Shown: one piece after another, positions 11,258 to 21,192 of the stretch
How the letters are laid out: the number at the start of each line of letters is the position of its first letter
Numbering within the stretch: the stretch's first letter is position 1
Assembly: GCA_903871235.1 (NCBI GenBank)
Contig: CAIQGA010000155.1
Coordinates: 1 to 64,000, forward strand
DNA from: an uncultured Chlorobiaceae bacterium
GTDB lineage: Bacteria > Bacteroidota > Chlorobiia > Chlorobiales > Chlorobiaceae
Reading direction: 5' to 3'
DNA: 64,000 nucleotides
Notes under the pieces: generated by a model
Database searches by the model: none
Seen by the model: only the letters and a program-made list of their open reading frames with translations
Told to the model about the DNA's origin: nothing
Position numbers and translations under genes: made by a program

Positions 11258-12199
11258 TTGAAAAAACAGCTCATCATCGGTACCAGGTCCAGCCCGCTCG
11301 CTTTGTGGCAGGCAGAATTTACCAAGGCGGAACTTTCCCGGCATTTTCCTGAACTTGATATCACGCTCAAACTGGTTAAAACAACCGGTGACAAGATTCT
11401 CGACTCTCCCCTTTCAAAAATTGGGGATATGGGGCTCTTTACCAAGGATATTGAAAAACATCTGATCACCAAAGAGATCGATTTGGCGGTTCACAGTTTG
11501 AAAGATGTGCCGACAAGCACTCCTGATGGGCTTCTTATCACCTCCTTCACCGAACGTGAGGATACGAGGGATGTCATTATTTCAAAGAACGGCATCAAGC
11601 TGACCGATCTGCCACCAAATGCCAAAATGGCAACAAGCAGCCTGCGCCGCATGTCGCAGTTGTTGAGCCTGCGCCCTGACTTGCAGATACAGGATATCAG
11701 AGGCAACCTCAACACCCGTTTCCAGAAGTTTGACGAGGGCGAATTTGATGCCATGATGCTTGCCTACGCAGGTGTTTTCCGTCTCAATTTCAGCGATCGC
11801 ATTTCCGAAATCCTGCCGCATGAAGTGATGCTTCCTGCTGTCGGTCAGGGTGCTCTCGGTATTGAGACCCGTGTTGACGATGAGCAGACCAGAGAGATTG
11901 TCAGAATCCTCAATCACTCAACAACGGAATATTGCTGCCGCGCTGAGCGCGCACTGCTCCGTCATCTGCAGGGCGGTTGCCAGATCCCTATCGGCGCTTA
12001 TGCTTCGTTCAAAAATGGCACACTGAAGCTGCTTGCTTATGTCGGCTCGGTTGATGGCAAAATTGGATTGCATAACGAAATCACGAAAACAGGGGTGACG
12101 TCACCCGAACAGGCTGAAGAAGTTGGTATCGCACTTGGCGAAGAACTGCTGAAACAGGGCGCAGACGCAATTCTGTCACAAATCCGCAAAACCCGCTGA
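11258..12199 (+). CDS. hemC: Hydroxymethylbilane synthase (TTG start)
   Basis: [61 protein letters not shown]. Confidence 0.97.
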   Translation: MKKQLIIGTRSSPLALWQAEFTKAELSRHFPELDITLKLVKTTGDKILDSPLSKIGDMGLFTKDIEKHLITKEIDLAVHSLKDVPTSTPDGLLITSFTEREDTRDVIISKNGIKLTDLPPNAKMATSSLRRMSQLLSLRPDLQIQDIRGNLNTRFQKFDEGEFDAMMLAYAGVFRLNFSDRISEILPHEVMLPAVGQGALGIETRVDDEQTREIVRILNHSTTEYCCRAERALLRHLQGGCQIPIGAYASFKNGTLKLLAYVGSVDGKIGLHNEITKTGVTSPEQAEEVGIALGEELLKQGADAILSQIRKTR

Positions 12200-12939
12200 T
12201 GAAAACTGTTCTTGTTACCCGTCCGAAAGATCAGGCAGCGTCATTTGTACAACAACTGGAAGAGTACGGTCTGAATTCGATTGTTTTTCCGACAATCGAG
12301 ATCAGACCGGTCTCCGGCTGGAAGGTCCCCGACCTCAGCTTTTTTGACGGTCTCTTTTTCACCAGTCCCAACAGCGTCACTTTTTTTATGGAGAGACTGC
12401 TGCAAGAGAGCCCTGATGAGCTGAAAAACCTGCAAAAGCTCAAGGTTTGGGCTGTCGGAAAAACAACCTCTTCTGATCTTGCGGCACACGGCGTAACAAC
12501 AGAACCAATACCGAAAATTGCTGATGCCGTCACGCTCATGGAGGAGATCGACAGCGATACCATTGCTGGCCATACCTTCCTGTTTATCAGAGGAAGCCTC
12601 TCCCTCGGCATCATACCCGAAGTGATTGAAAAACGGGAAGGGACTTGCGTTGAACTGACCGTTTACGAAAACCTCCCCCCTTCGCTTGAAGAGAGTTCGA
12701 AAATAAAGTCACTGCTCGAGCAAGGCGAGCTCTCCTGCCTCTCATTTACCAGCCCGTCCACCGCCATCAATTTTTTTGAGGCTATGTCTTCAACCGCCCT
12801 CCCTGCCGGAGTGCTGATTGCCGCTATTGGTACCACAACAGCCAATGCTTTAAAGAAACTTGGCGTCAAGGTCGATATCATTCCCGAATCGTTTGACGGC
12901 CCCTCTTTCGCCAAAGCAATAGCCAAAGCGCTGAGTTAA
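12199..12939 (+). CDS. hemD: Uroporphyrinogen-III synthase
   Basis: [21 protein letters not shown]..., [14 protein letters not shown]; overlaps hemC stop. Confidence 0.9.
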   Translation: MKTVLVTRPKDQAASFVQQLEEYGLNSIVFPTIEIRPVSGWKVPDLSFFDGLFFTSPNSVTFFMERLLQESPDELKNLQKLKVWAVGKTTSSDLAAHGVTTEPIPKIADAVTLMEEIDSDTIAGHTFLFIRGSLSLGIIPEVIEKREGTCVELTVYENLPPSLEESSKIKSLLEQGELSCLSFTSPSTAINFFEAMSSTALPAGVLIAAIGTTTANALKKLGVKVDIIPESFDGPSFAKAIAKALS

Positions 12940-13008
12940 GCCGAAGTTCTTCTAAAACAAATTACTTCTATTCCATGGCTCTGCAGTGGTATTTTCATGG
13001 GGGCCACT

Positions 13009-13953
13009 TCAAGTGCTGCTTTTTCGCCGCAAATACATAATGCTCGATAGAACAATCATACATAATCCCACGAGGGCAAGCACAGTAAACGAGTTATTTC
13101 TGTTTGCAAAGATCTCCTCTTCTGGCAGAACCGCGATGATCAGGACGTTCTCATAGACCTGATAGACAAAATAGTAATCCTGACCCTTAACCGTCTCAAA
13201 AAATGCACCGTCTGCTCCGTTGAACGCATTCTCCCGGAAACCATAGGAGGTCAGATTTTTGCCGACGAACTTCCCGTCGAATGTACTCAGTATACTGCCA
13301 TCAAGATCAGCGAGGAGCACCTGGCCGCTTGACCCGAGCCTCCAATTCTTCGTGATATTACTGATATCGACAGTTTTCATTACTTCTTCAAGTCGCTCAG
13401 GCTTATAACCGATCTGCACGATACCCGGCTGGTCAATGCGCGCCACCCCTGCATACTGGAACATGGCCTTATTAATCCCTTTCGGCATGGGTTTTTGGGC
13501 AAGTTCAAAATCCTTATAGTAAATACCAAGCAAAAAATCCTTTGACTGGGGATCTGAGGCAAAATCATAACCTAAGTAGCTGTTGACCGTACTGCCGACG
13601 ATGATACCCTGGTTATCAGTCACATGGAGCTCATCAACATCAAGCAACTTACGGATTCGTTCCAACTCCCGGGCATCTCCGATGATCGATGGCTTCAAGA
13701 AAATCATGTATGCCAATGCATGGGATTTGGCAATAGCCTGGGCATCGGATTCAAGCTGTATCGTGTTGGTCTTCTGCTTGTTTTCCTTTAACACACGTTC
13801 AAGATCATTAATGTTCAGCCCGATCATCACCCTGGCGGTATCAAGTGCCTCGTTAGAGTCAAGCACGAAGGATATACCCAGAATGAACAAAATGGATGCC
13901 GCGTAAAAGAAGGTTGGCAGGATTCCCTTTTTTTTAAATGATGAACTATTCAT
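13009..13953 (-). CDS. Cache-domain membrane sensor-like protein without an output domain
   Basis: TM - extracytoplasmic Cache-like region (ELHVTDNQGIIVGSTVNSYLGYDFASDPQSKDFLLGIY) - TM, then ends RRKSST with no kinase, GGDEF or HAMP-effector domain. Confidence 0.65.
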   Translation of the reverse strand: MNSSSFKKKGILPTFFYAASILFILGISFVLDSNEALDTARVMIGLNINDLERVLKENKQKTNTIQLESDAQAIAKSHALAYMIFLKPSIIGDARELERIRKLLDVDELHVTDNQGIIVGSTVNSYLGYDFASDPQSKDFLLGIYYKDFELAQKPMPKGINKAMFQYAGVARIDQPGIVQIGYKPERLEEVMKTVDISNITKNWRLGSSGQVLLADLDGSILSTFDGKFVGKNLTSYGFRENAFNGADGAFFETVKGQDYYFVYQVYENVLIIAVLPEEEIFANRNNSFTVLALVGLCMIVLSSIMYLRRKSST

Positions 13954-13982
13954 GTTTCATTATCTTCAGTTAAAAGTTGGCG

Positions 13983-16253
13983 TCATGCAATCTGGCGATT
14001 GGCAAGCTCCTTGAAAAAACCCTCTTTCGCCACCAGTTCGTCGTAGGTGCCCTGCTGGACGATTCGACCGTGATCAAGACAATAGATTCGATCTGCGTTG
14101 CGGATTGTGCTCAAGCGATGCGCAATGACTATTCTGGTGGCTTTCAACTGTTCCAGGCTACGGCTGACAATTTCCTGTGTACGGTTATCAAGCGCACTGG
14201 TCGCTTCGTCGAAAAAGATTATACTCGGCTTTCTGACCAGTGCACTGGCAATCAGCAAGCGCTGCTTCTGGCCACCGGATATAGTCTCCCCACCTTCGCT
14301 GATCGCTGTGTACATCCCCATAGGCATTTTTCGAATATCTTCATCGATACCCGCCATTCTCGCCGCATCCCATGCATGTTCAACCGACAGGGGCGATGAA
14401 CCGATAATGGTATTCAGTATGAACCCTGGCTGCAACTGCCCGTTTTGCATGACAACACCAATCTGCTGGCGAACCCCCTGGATATTAAGCGTGTGCAAAT
14501 CGACCCCATCGAAGAAAACTGTACCGGAATCCGGAATTTCGAAACCGAGAAGGAGCCTGAGCAGGGTTGACTTCCCGGATCCGGATCCGCCGACGATAGC
14601 TACGAACTCTCCAGGTGGTGCCACGAAATCAACATCAAAAAGAATTTGGGGGTCATCTTTGCTATAACTGAAATTCAGATTCTGGACTTCGACACTTCCT
14701 CTGAGACGTCCAGGATAAGACTGTTGTGCGGTCGCCTCAGGAATTGAGGCAAGAACCGGTTTAATACGTTCATACAGCGGAATGACCGGGCTGCAGGAAA
14801 TCACCGTTGTGACCGTCTGCAGCAGGGTAGTCTGAAAATTGGTGAACGCCGTGGTGAACGCAATGAAGGAGCCACTGTCAAGGTTGTCACCCGTCAAAAA
14901 CACTCCGACGGAAACGATGATGATGGCAAGGGCGACTATCGGAAACACCGTGGTAACGACCGCCATGGAATTCTCCAGCATACCTTCTCTATAGGATATA
15001 AAGCGTTCCTTGCCGAACATCTCGGCCCACATCGCAAATGCTGGCTTTTCGGTACCGGTGATCCGTATTTTGGCAATACCCGTAAGCAGATTGCCAAGAA
15101 GACCCGATATCTTGCCTTGTACTGTTGCGTTCTCCCTGTTGAGTCGTATCCGCAAGATGCTGATCCAGATGCCAATGCAGGCAAGCAACGTAATCATCGC
15201 AAGCGTGATGATTGCAAGCTTCCAACTATAGATGAAGAGCAGCAGGATATTGGAAAAACCGAACAGAAAGCCGAGAAAGACATTGATGACCGAACCGCTG
15301 ACAATATCCCTGAGCTGTGTAGCCCCAAGCACGCGTTTTGCGAGATCTCCTGAAGAGTACTTCTTGAAGAATCCCACAGGAAGGTTGAGTAACCGGTCCA
15401 TAATGGCTGGCTGGACAAGCGTATCCACGCGGTTCTGCAGCCGCATTACAGCAACTTGCCTTGCAAGATCGAAACCAGAAGTAGCGATGACGCCAGCCAC
15501 AAGTATGAATACGATCTGAAAAAGCTGGCTGCGAGATGACTGGGGGATAACCGTGCCAAACAGCATGCCGGTCAGCACGGGCGTCAGCAATCCAATCAAG
15601 GAACCAACGACACCGAAAAGAAGCAGCATCACGATATCCTTTCCACTTCCCCTCAACCCAAAATGGAGAATAGTTTTTCCCGTAAGCGGCTCCGAAGGAA
15701 ATGGACGGTAAAACATCCACGCATGAACACCAAAAATTCCGGAAGCGACACTCTCTTCTACCAGGCGAACTTCATGGCTCACAGGTTCAAACAAACTATA
15801 TCGCCCGTTACCATCAGGCAACAACGCGACCGGCTTTTCATCTGTACCAAAATAAGCCAGTAGTGGGCCACTATCATTGAGCCACCACCGATCGCCTTCC
15901 CGGAGTGTCACTCTTCTCAGTCTGAAACCGGAAAATCGAGCAATAGTCTGCAACGAATCTTCATGAGGTGAACGAATCTCGTTTGGTGGCCTGACGATGG
16001 TAATTCCCACAGCCTTTCCTACGGCAAAGCAAGCCGCGAAAAGTGGATCTGCGTCGATGGGAATGCCAGTATCGGAGTTACCCGAATTAAGAATTGACGA
16101 AAGCCCCTTGAGCGCCTCACGGTAACGATGCTCGTAGAAGCGCCGCTTGTTTACAGCCTGCTTTGCATTCGACTCGACTTGGCGGAAGCCCTCCTCATGC
16201 GGCTCGTCTTTCATGCTTTTCAATGATTCTTCCATGTATGTATGAGAGGTCAA
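13983..16253 (-). CDS. NHLP-type bacteriocin export ABC transporter, permease/ATPase (second ABC, no peptidase)
   Basis: ABC TM region plus GGSGSGKSTLLRLLLGFE, SGGQKQRLLIASALVRKPSIIFFDEATSALD; overlaps the upstream ABC by 4 nt (ATGA). Confidence 0.88.
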   Translation of the reverse strand: MTSHTYMEESLKSMKDEPHEEGFRQVESNAKQAVNKRRFYEHRYREALKGLSSILNSGNSDTGIPIDADPLFAACFAVGKAVGITIVRPPNEIRSPHEDSLQTIARFSGFRLRRVTLREGDRWWLNDSGPLLAYFGTDEKPVALLPDGNGRYSLFEPVSHEVRLVEESVASGIFGVHAWMFYRPFPSEPLTGKTILHFGLRGSGKDIVMLLLFGVVGSLIGLLTPVLTGMLFGTVIPQSSRSQLFQIVFILVAGVIATSGFDLARQVAVMRLQNRVDTLVQPAIMDRLLNLPVGFFKKYSSGDLAKRVLGATQLRDIVSGSVINVFLGFLFGFSNILLLFIYSWKLAIITLAMITLLACIGIWISILRIRLNRENATVQGKISGLLGNLLTGIAKIRITGTEKPAFAMWAEMFGKERFISYREGMLENSMAVVTTVFPIVALAIIIVSVGVFLTGDNLDSGSFIAFTTAFTNFQTTLLQTVTTVISCSPVIPLYERIKPVLASIPEATAQQSYPGRLRGSVEVQNLNFSYSKDDPQILFDVDFVAPPGEFVAIVGGSGSGKSTLLRLLLGFEIPDSGTVFFDGVDLHTLNIQGVRQQIGVVMQNGQLQPGFILNTIIGSSPLSVEHAWDAARMAGIDEDIRKMPMGMYTAISEGGETISGGQKQRLLIASALVRKPSIIFFDEATSALDNRTQEIVSRSLEQLKATRIVIAHRLSTIRNADRIYCLDHGRIVQQGTYDELVAKEGFFKELANRQIA

Positions 16254-18427
16254 GTGATCCGGATGAGATTGGCATACAAGCCATTAGCAGCCATCAGCGA
16301 AATGTGGGTTCCGCGCTCCTTTACCTTGCCATATTCAAGCACAATAATTTCATCGCAATCACGTATGGTACTCAGTCGGTGAGCTACGATAAGACAAGTG
16401 CAATGACGACGACGGACATTTTCATCGATAGCCTTTTCAATGACCGGATCGAGTGCGCTTGTCGCCTCGTCCAGAATCAAAATGGAAGGATTGACTGCCA
16501 GTGCACGAGCTATTTCAATCCTCTGGCGCTGCCCGCCACTGAAATTATGCCCACCCTCGGCCAATAGTCCCTGATAACCTCCCGTCCTTGATGCTATCGT
16601 ATCGTGGATCGCGGCATCTCTGGCGGCACGGATTATCTCCTCCTGAGGAAGAGTGGCATCCCACATCGCAATATTTTCAGCGATGCTTCCTTCGAAAAGG
16701 CTTATTTCTTGATCGACCATCCCGATCGAGGCAGAAAGCCTTTGACGTGAAATATCCCCCCTCGGAATACCGTCAAACAAAACGTCCCCGGACCATGGCT
16801 CGTAAAGCCCTGATACGATTTTTGCGATCGTCGACTTACCCGATCCTGATCCACCGACCAGCGCGACCCTTGAACCCGATGCTATCCTGAGAGAAAAATT
16901 TTCAATAAGCGGAGGTTCGAGGGTATTGTAGCCAAACGTAACATTCTTCAATTCGAGATATCCCTGCAGCTTTTCGAAATTCTCAGCATCCTCTGGAGTA
17001 TCCACAGAGAGTTCGGCGTTATTCTTCATGACATCATCAATACGCTGCAGATTCCCCTCGGTATCCTGAAGCTTCTGGCCGAGAATCACCATCTGGTTTA
17101 CAGGAGAGAGGAAGGAAAACATCAAGCTCTGGAATGCGATCAGCATGCCCATGGTCAATTCACCATCCATGACCCGCAGCCCGCCTACGGCAAGAATACC
17201 GATATTGCCCAACGACTGGAGAAACGGTGGCAGCGCGAGAAGGAATACCGTAGAAACCTCGATATTCTGACGACCATTAACCGTGTTCGCAAACAAGCCT
17301 GACCAGCGGGAGAAAAAATCTTGCTCAGAGCCTGAAGACTTCAGGCTTTCAATAGTACGGATACCATAGAATGTCGTACCGAGGAGCTTGCCATTATCCT
17401 GCTGAAACCTCTGGTTGAGGATCTTCCTGTGGCGGGAAACAAAAAAAAGTGCAACCGCATTCAAAGATGCCAAAAGCATGACACAAAAAGTCAGAATGAT
17501 GTCGTAACGAAACATCATGACAACGTAGAAAAAGATCAGGATGAAATTTAGTGCGTTGGAAGAGAAATCACGGGCAATCAATGTTGCGACCTGATCATTG
17601 AGTTGTACCCTGCCAGCGATTTCCCCTGCCTGCCTCATCGAAAAGAACCTGATGGGAAGAGCAAATACATGGTTGAAAAACTTGGCAGAGGATGAAAGCG
17701 CCAGCTTCGTTTCCGCCCTGAGCAGGTAATAATGCTGCAACCAGATTAGAAACCCCTGTATGCAGACCGTCACCAGCATGCCGATCAATAGAGGGTGAAC
17801 CCAAAATGAAAAACCCTGAACGAGCACATAGTCGATGAATATCCTCAAAAACGACGGGACGACAAGCCCAGGAATCACCAGTAACAAACTGGTGAGAACA
17901 ATATAGGTCAAAGCAGTCTCGAGGCCCGGCAACCGCTTCTTCAGTGATCCGAAAAGGCTGAAGGAGGTGCCCCCCTTCCTGAAATCACCGGTTACCTCAA
18001 AGGTCAGCAACACTCCGGAAAATGAATCACTGAATTCCTGTGGCGATATTTTGCGCTGACCTGAAGCAGGATCGTTGATGTAATAATAGCCGTTCCTGTA
18101 CCCTTCCAGCACCACAAAGTGATACAGGTTCCAGAAAAGAATCATGGGCAGTTTCTTCGTCTGAATTTCTTCCGGCTCCAGCCGAAACCCTTTGGCTTCA
18201 AGGCCATACTTTCTCGCTGCCTTCAGCAGATGACTCGCCTTGCTACCATCCCTTGATACACCACAGTCATCACGAAGCTGCTCAAGCGGAAGGAACCGTC
18301 CATAATAGGCAAGAATCATCGCCAGTGACGCAGCTCCGCACTCCACAGCTTCCATCTGCAACACCGTCGGGGTTTTTACTCGAGCCTCTTTCCAGAGTTT
18401 TTCGATATGTAAATCCCCTCCGTTCAT
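16250..18427 (-). CDS. NHLP-type bacteriocin export ABC transporter with C39 peptidase domain
   Basis: N-terminal C39 motif VLQMEAVECGAASLAMILAYYGRFLPLEQLRDDCGVSRDG; GGSGSGKSTIAKIVSGLYEPW; SGGQRQRIEIARALAV. Confidence 0.93.
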   Translation of the reverse strand: MNGGDLHIEKLWKEARVKTPTVLQMEAVECGAASLAMILAYYGRFLPLEQLRDDCGVSRDGSKASHLLKAARKYGLEAKGFRLEPEEIQTKKLPMILFWNLYHFVVLEGYRNGYYYINDPASGQRKISPQEFSDSFSGVLLTFEVTGDFRKGGTSFSLFGSLKKRLPGLETALTYIVLTSLLLVIPGLVVPSFLRIFIDYVLVQGFSFWVHPLLIGMLVTVCIQGFLIWLQHYYLLRAETKLALSSSAKFFNHVFALPIRFFSMRQAGEIAGRVQLNDQVATLIARDFSSNALNFILIFFYVVMMFRYDIILTFCVMLLASLNAVALFFVSRHRKILNQRFQQDNGKLLGTTFYGIRTIESLKSSGSEQDFFSRWSGLFANTVNGRQNIEVSTVFLLALPPFLQSLGNIGILAVGGLRVMDGELTMGMLIAFQSLMFSFLSPVNQMVILGQKLQDTEGNLQRIDDVMKNNAELSVDTPEDAENFEKLQGYLELKNVTFGYNTLEPPLIENFSLRIASGSRVALVGGSGSGKSTIAKIVSGLYEPWSGDVLFDGIPRGDISRQRLSASIGMVDQEISLFEGSIAENIAMWDATLPQEEIIRAARDAAIHDTIASRTGGYQGLLAEGGHNFSGGQRQRIEIARALAVNPSILILDEATSALDPVIEKAIDENVRRRHCTCLIVAHRLSTIRDCDEIIVLEYGKVKERGTHISLMAANGLYANLIRIT

Positions 18428-19980
18428 TTGGCAATTTCTCCGAGTTTGGGAATCGTGAAAAGATTTTTTGCCTCTACGGTAAACAACTCGTCGTTACCTT
18501 TCAGAAGCGTTCCTGTCGCATATCTCAGGTTCAGGACGGCAAGTGCATACGTTTTTTTGGCACCAAGCAACTGAATTTCCGCAGAAGCCAGATTGTTGCT
18601 TATCGTCTGGAGATCGAAAATACTCGACATCCCCATTCGGAACTTCTTGAGTTCTCCCTCTTTAAGACGTCGATAAGATTCAGCACTTTTTCGACTCATT
18701 TCATAAACAAAAATTGCATTCCTTACGGAGGCCACATCAAGTGATACGGTACTCAATACATTGCGCGCCAGAGCTTCCTGGTTGATCAAAGAAGTTTCAT
18801 AAGCTGCCATATTCTGGATATAGTTCGACTGAGCACTATTGTTTCCAATCGGCAATGTATAGGTGATTGTAGCTGAAACGCTGGTGCCGGGAATATTTCT
18901 GGTAACAGAGAAAACATAATCCTGAAAAGAGGTTCCAGAAATCTGACTGTTGTAACCCGCCCATAATGAGAGGCTCACATTCGGTTTCAGAAGATTTTTC
19001 GACCCTTCAAGACGTTGTACTGCTGCACTTTTTTGAAGGTAAAGCGCTTTCAGATCCGACCGGTGACTCAGAGCGTAATCGCTCAGAAGAGTGCTGTCAA
19101 TCAAAGAGCCCAGAACACCGGGATGAGGTTCCGGGAAAAAATCGATGGGAGTTTCAGGAGCCTCCCTTCCGGACGGACGAGACCCGGTCGAAAGCAGCAA
19201 CAACTCCCAGGCAGCCTTGAGTTGTAGAACGGCAGTCTGCTCGGTCGCCCTCGAGTTTTCAAGGTATGCTCTGGCCAGATCAACACGTTGAAAAGCGATC
19301 TCGTCCGCATGAGCAAGTGCCTGCGTCGCATGAAGCTGTTTTTCCGCACTTTCAGTCAGCTCATGGTCGACCTGCAGGAGGAGATAGGCATAAAGATAGT
19401 CACAGTATGCGGCTGCCGTGTTGTAGACTCCTGTGGTTGCCGCCTGGTAGCAACCGAATCCTGCTGCCCGATACTCGATCTCTGCGGCATCTCTTGCCGT
19501 TTTGCTGACATTGTTCCCGAACCCCGCAAACAACGGAATATCGAAGGTAACTCCGCTTTGGGCCTGATTGCTCGCCATCGATCCCAGCCTTATCTGCTTG
19601 ATAGAAACAGCAGGGGTTATGGTGATGCCAATCGGCAACAGGTTACTGACAGACAATGATGTCACGATGCTCCTGGAGCTCGGACCCATTACTGCAGGCA
19701 ACATGTCGTTGCTGTAACCGGTGCTCAAGGATAGCACAGGGTCGAAAAGGGAACGAGTTTGCAGAAAACTGCCATGCACGTTGTTGAGCACTTCTTTCTG
19801 AAGAAGGATTCCCTCATTTTTCTGCAATGCAAGATTTACGGTTTCAGCAAGGGATATCGAAGCGTAGAGAGGACGCACAAAAACCTGTTGACAACAAAGG
19901 ATGAACAAAAGTGCGACTATCACCAGCCGTTTTTGGTAGTGACTTGCAAAGTAACCGGTTCTGTGCTTTTTTTGGCGCAT
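18424..19980 (-). CDS. TolC-family outer membrane efflux protein
   Basis: Signal-like N-terminus, ISLAETVNLALQKNEGILLQKE, periodic coiled-coil TolC repeats; ATGA overlap with next gene. Confidence 0.9.
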   Translation of the reverse strand: MRQKKHRTGYFASHYQKRLVIVALLFILCCQQVFVRPLYASISLAETVNLALQKNEGILLQKEVLNNVHGSFLQTRSLFDPVLSLSTGYSNDMLPAVMGPSSRSIVTSLSVSNLLPIGITITPAVSIKQIRLGSMASNQAQSGVTFDIPLFAGFGNNVSKTARDAAEIEYRAAGFGCYQAATTGVYNTAAAYCDYLYAYLLLQVDHELTESAEKQLHATQALAHADEIAFQRVDLARAYLENSRATEQTAVLQLKAAWELLLLSTGSRPSGREAPETPIDFFPEPHPGVLGSLIDSTLLSDYALSHRSDLKALYLQKSAAVQRLEGSKNLLKPNVSLSLWAGYNSQISGTSFQDYVFSVTRNIPGTSVSATITYTLPIGNNSAQSNYIQNMAAYETSLINQEALARNVLSTVSLDVASVRNAIFVYEMSRKSAESYRRLKEGELKKFRMGMSSIFDLQTISNNLASAEIQLLGAKKTYALAVLNLRYATGTLLKGNDELFTVEAKNLFTIPKLGEIAK

Positions 19981-19982
19981 GT

Positions 19983-21101
19983 CTATCCAGCGATACCTAT
20001 TACATATTTTTTCAGCATGGGGATTACGAGTTCCATCGGGCGCTGCTGTTCAACGATGATCTGGCCACTGCAAAGAATACCTGACGTAATTGAAATCCGA
20101 GGCCCTTTTCCAGAAGTCCAACGGTAACCGCTGTATGTTGAACTATCACGAAGCAGTTTGATCTTGACCTTGTATGGTGAACTGGAACGGGAGAACGTCT
20201 GGGCAAGAAGATCGTTTTTCAAATCGGAAGCAATCGCCTGCAACGACTTTGGATATTCACTCACGTAATAAACCTTGCCGATCACGTAGCCGTACTGCTC
20301 AGGTTTGACAGTTGCCAGCGCAATGAAGACTTCCATTCCATTCCTTATTTTTTTTGCATCACCTGAAGCCACAAAAAGACTCAAGCTCAAAGACTGAGCA
20401 TCGGCCTGTCCGTAAGGCTCAGCAAAAAGTAATTCCGAACCTTCGTTTACCTGCTCTCCATTCTTGAAATGCACCTCAGTAACAGCGCCGGAAAAGGGGG
20501 CCACGACAGCAGAGCGCCACTTGTAGTTTTCCCGTGATTTCGACAGTTGGCGTTGAGCCTGAGTAACCTTTTCATCAAACTGGTAGAGGTTATTCTTCAA
20601 ATCCATGACATCTCGTTCTGCAGTTGTAATCAGTGATTTTTCGACAAGCCCCTCCTTGTAGAGTGACCCCAGTTTGCGAAGTTTTTCTTCCTGGATTTCT
20701 ATCTGGCGTCTGAAAAATTCTTTCTGTTCACGCTCACGAGAGGAGAGGAATTCATAAGTTGAAAAATCTTCAATGAAGCTCTGCCTCAATTCAGGCTGTT
20801 CTATAATAGCGATAATCTGCCCTTTTTGTATAGTTTGACCGCCAATCACAGTAAAACCGCTGAGAATTCCGCTTGTTCTGGCAGTTATCGACTGAATGGC
20901 GCCCTCCGACATGGTAATCCCTTGACCAACGACCATTGTGCTGATCTGTCCGAAATAACCCCAGATGAGTGCAGCTACAATGACGAGGGCGGTTGCCGAC
21001 AGTGAAATCCAACCACGCCGATCCGTAACCGACATCATCCGGTCAAGATCATCCGGAGAACTGAGTTTGTTGAGAGCTTCTGTTCTAAACTGAATTGCCA
21101 T
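19983..21101 (-). CDS. NHLP bacteriocin system secretion protein (HlyD/MFP family)
   Basis: Single TM then biotinyl-lipoyl-like motifs (VVGQGITMSEGAIQSITARTSGILSGFTVIGGQTIQKGQIIAIIEQPEL). Confidence 0.88.
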   Translation of the reverse strand: MAIQFRTEALNKLSSPDDLDRMMSVTDRRGWISLSATALVIVAALIWGYFGQISTMVVGQGITMSEGAIQSITARTSGILSGFTVIGGQTIQKGQIIAIIEQPELRQSFIEDFSTYEFLSSREREQKEFFRRQIEIQEEKLRKLGSLYKEGLVEKSLITTAERDVMDLKNNLYQFDEKVTQAQRQLSKSRENYKWRSAVVAPFSGAVTEVHFKNGEQVNEGSELLFAEPYGQADAQSLSLSLFVASGDAKKIRNGMEVFIALATVKPEQYGYVIGKVYYVSEYPKSLQAIASDLKNDLLAQTFSRSSSPYKVKIKLLRDSSTYSGYRWTSGKGPRISITSGILCSGQIIVEQQRPMELVIPMLKKYVIGIAG

Positions 21102-21192
21102 GTTGATTCCTTAAAAATAATCCCTGCAAGCAGATAGCACCCTCACATACCACTGATTTTATCCCCAGGCAACGGCGTACAATGTCGTCAAT

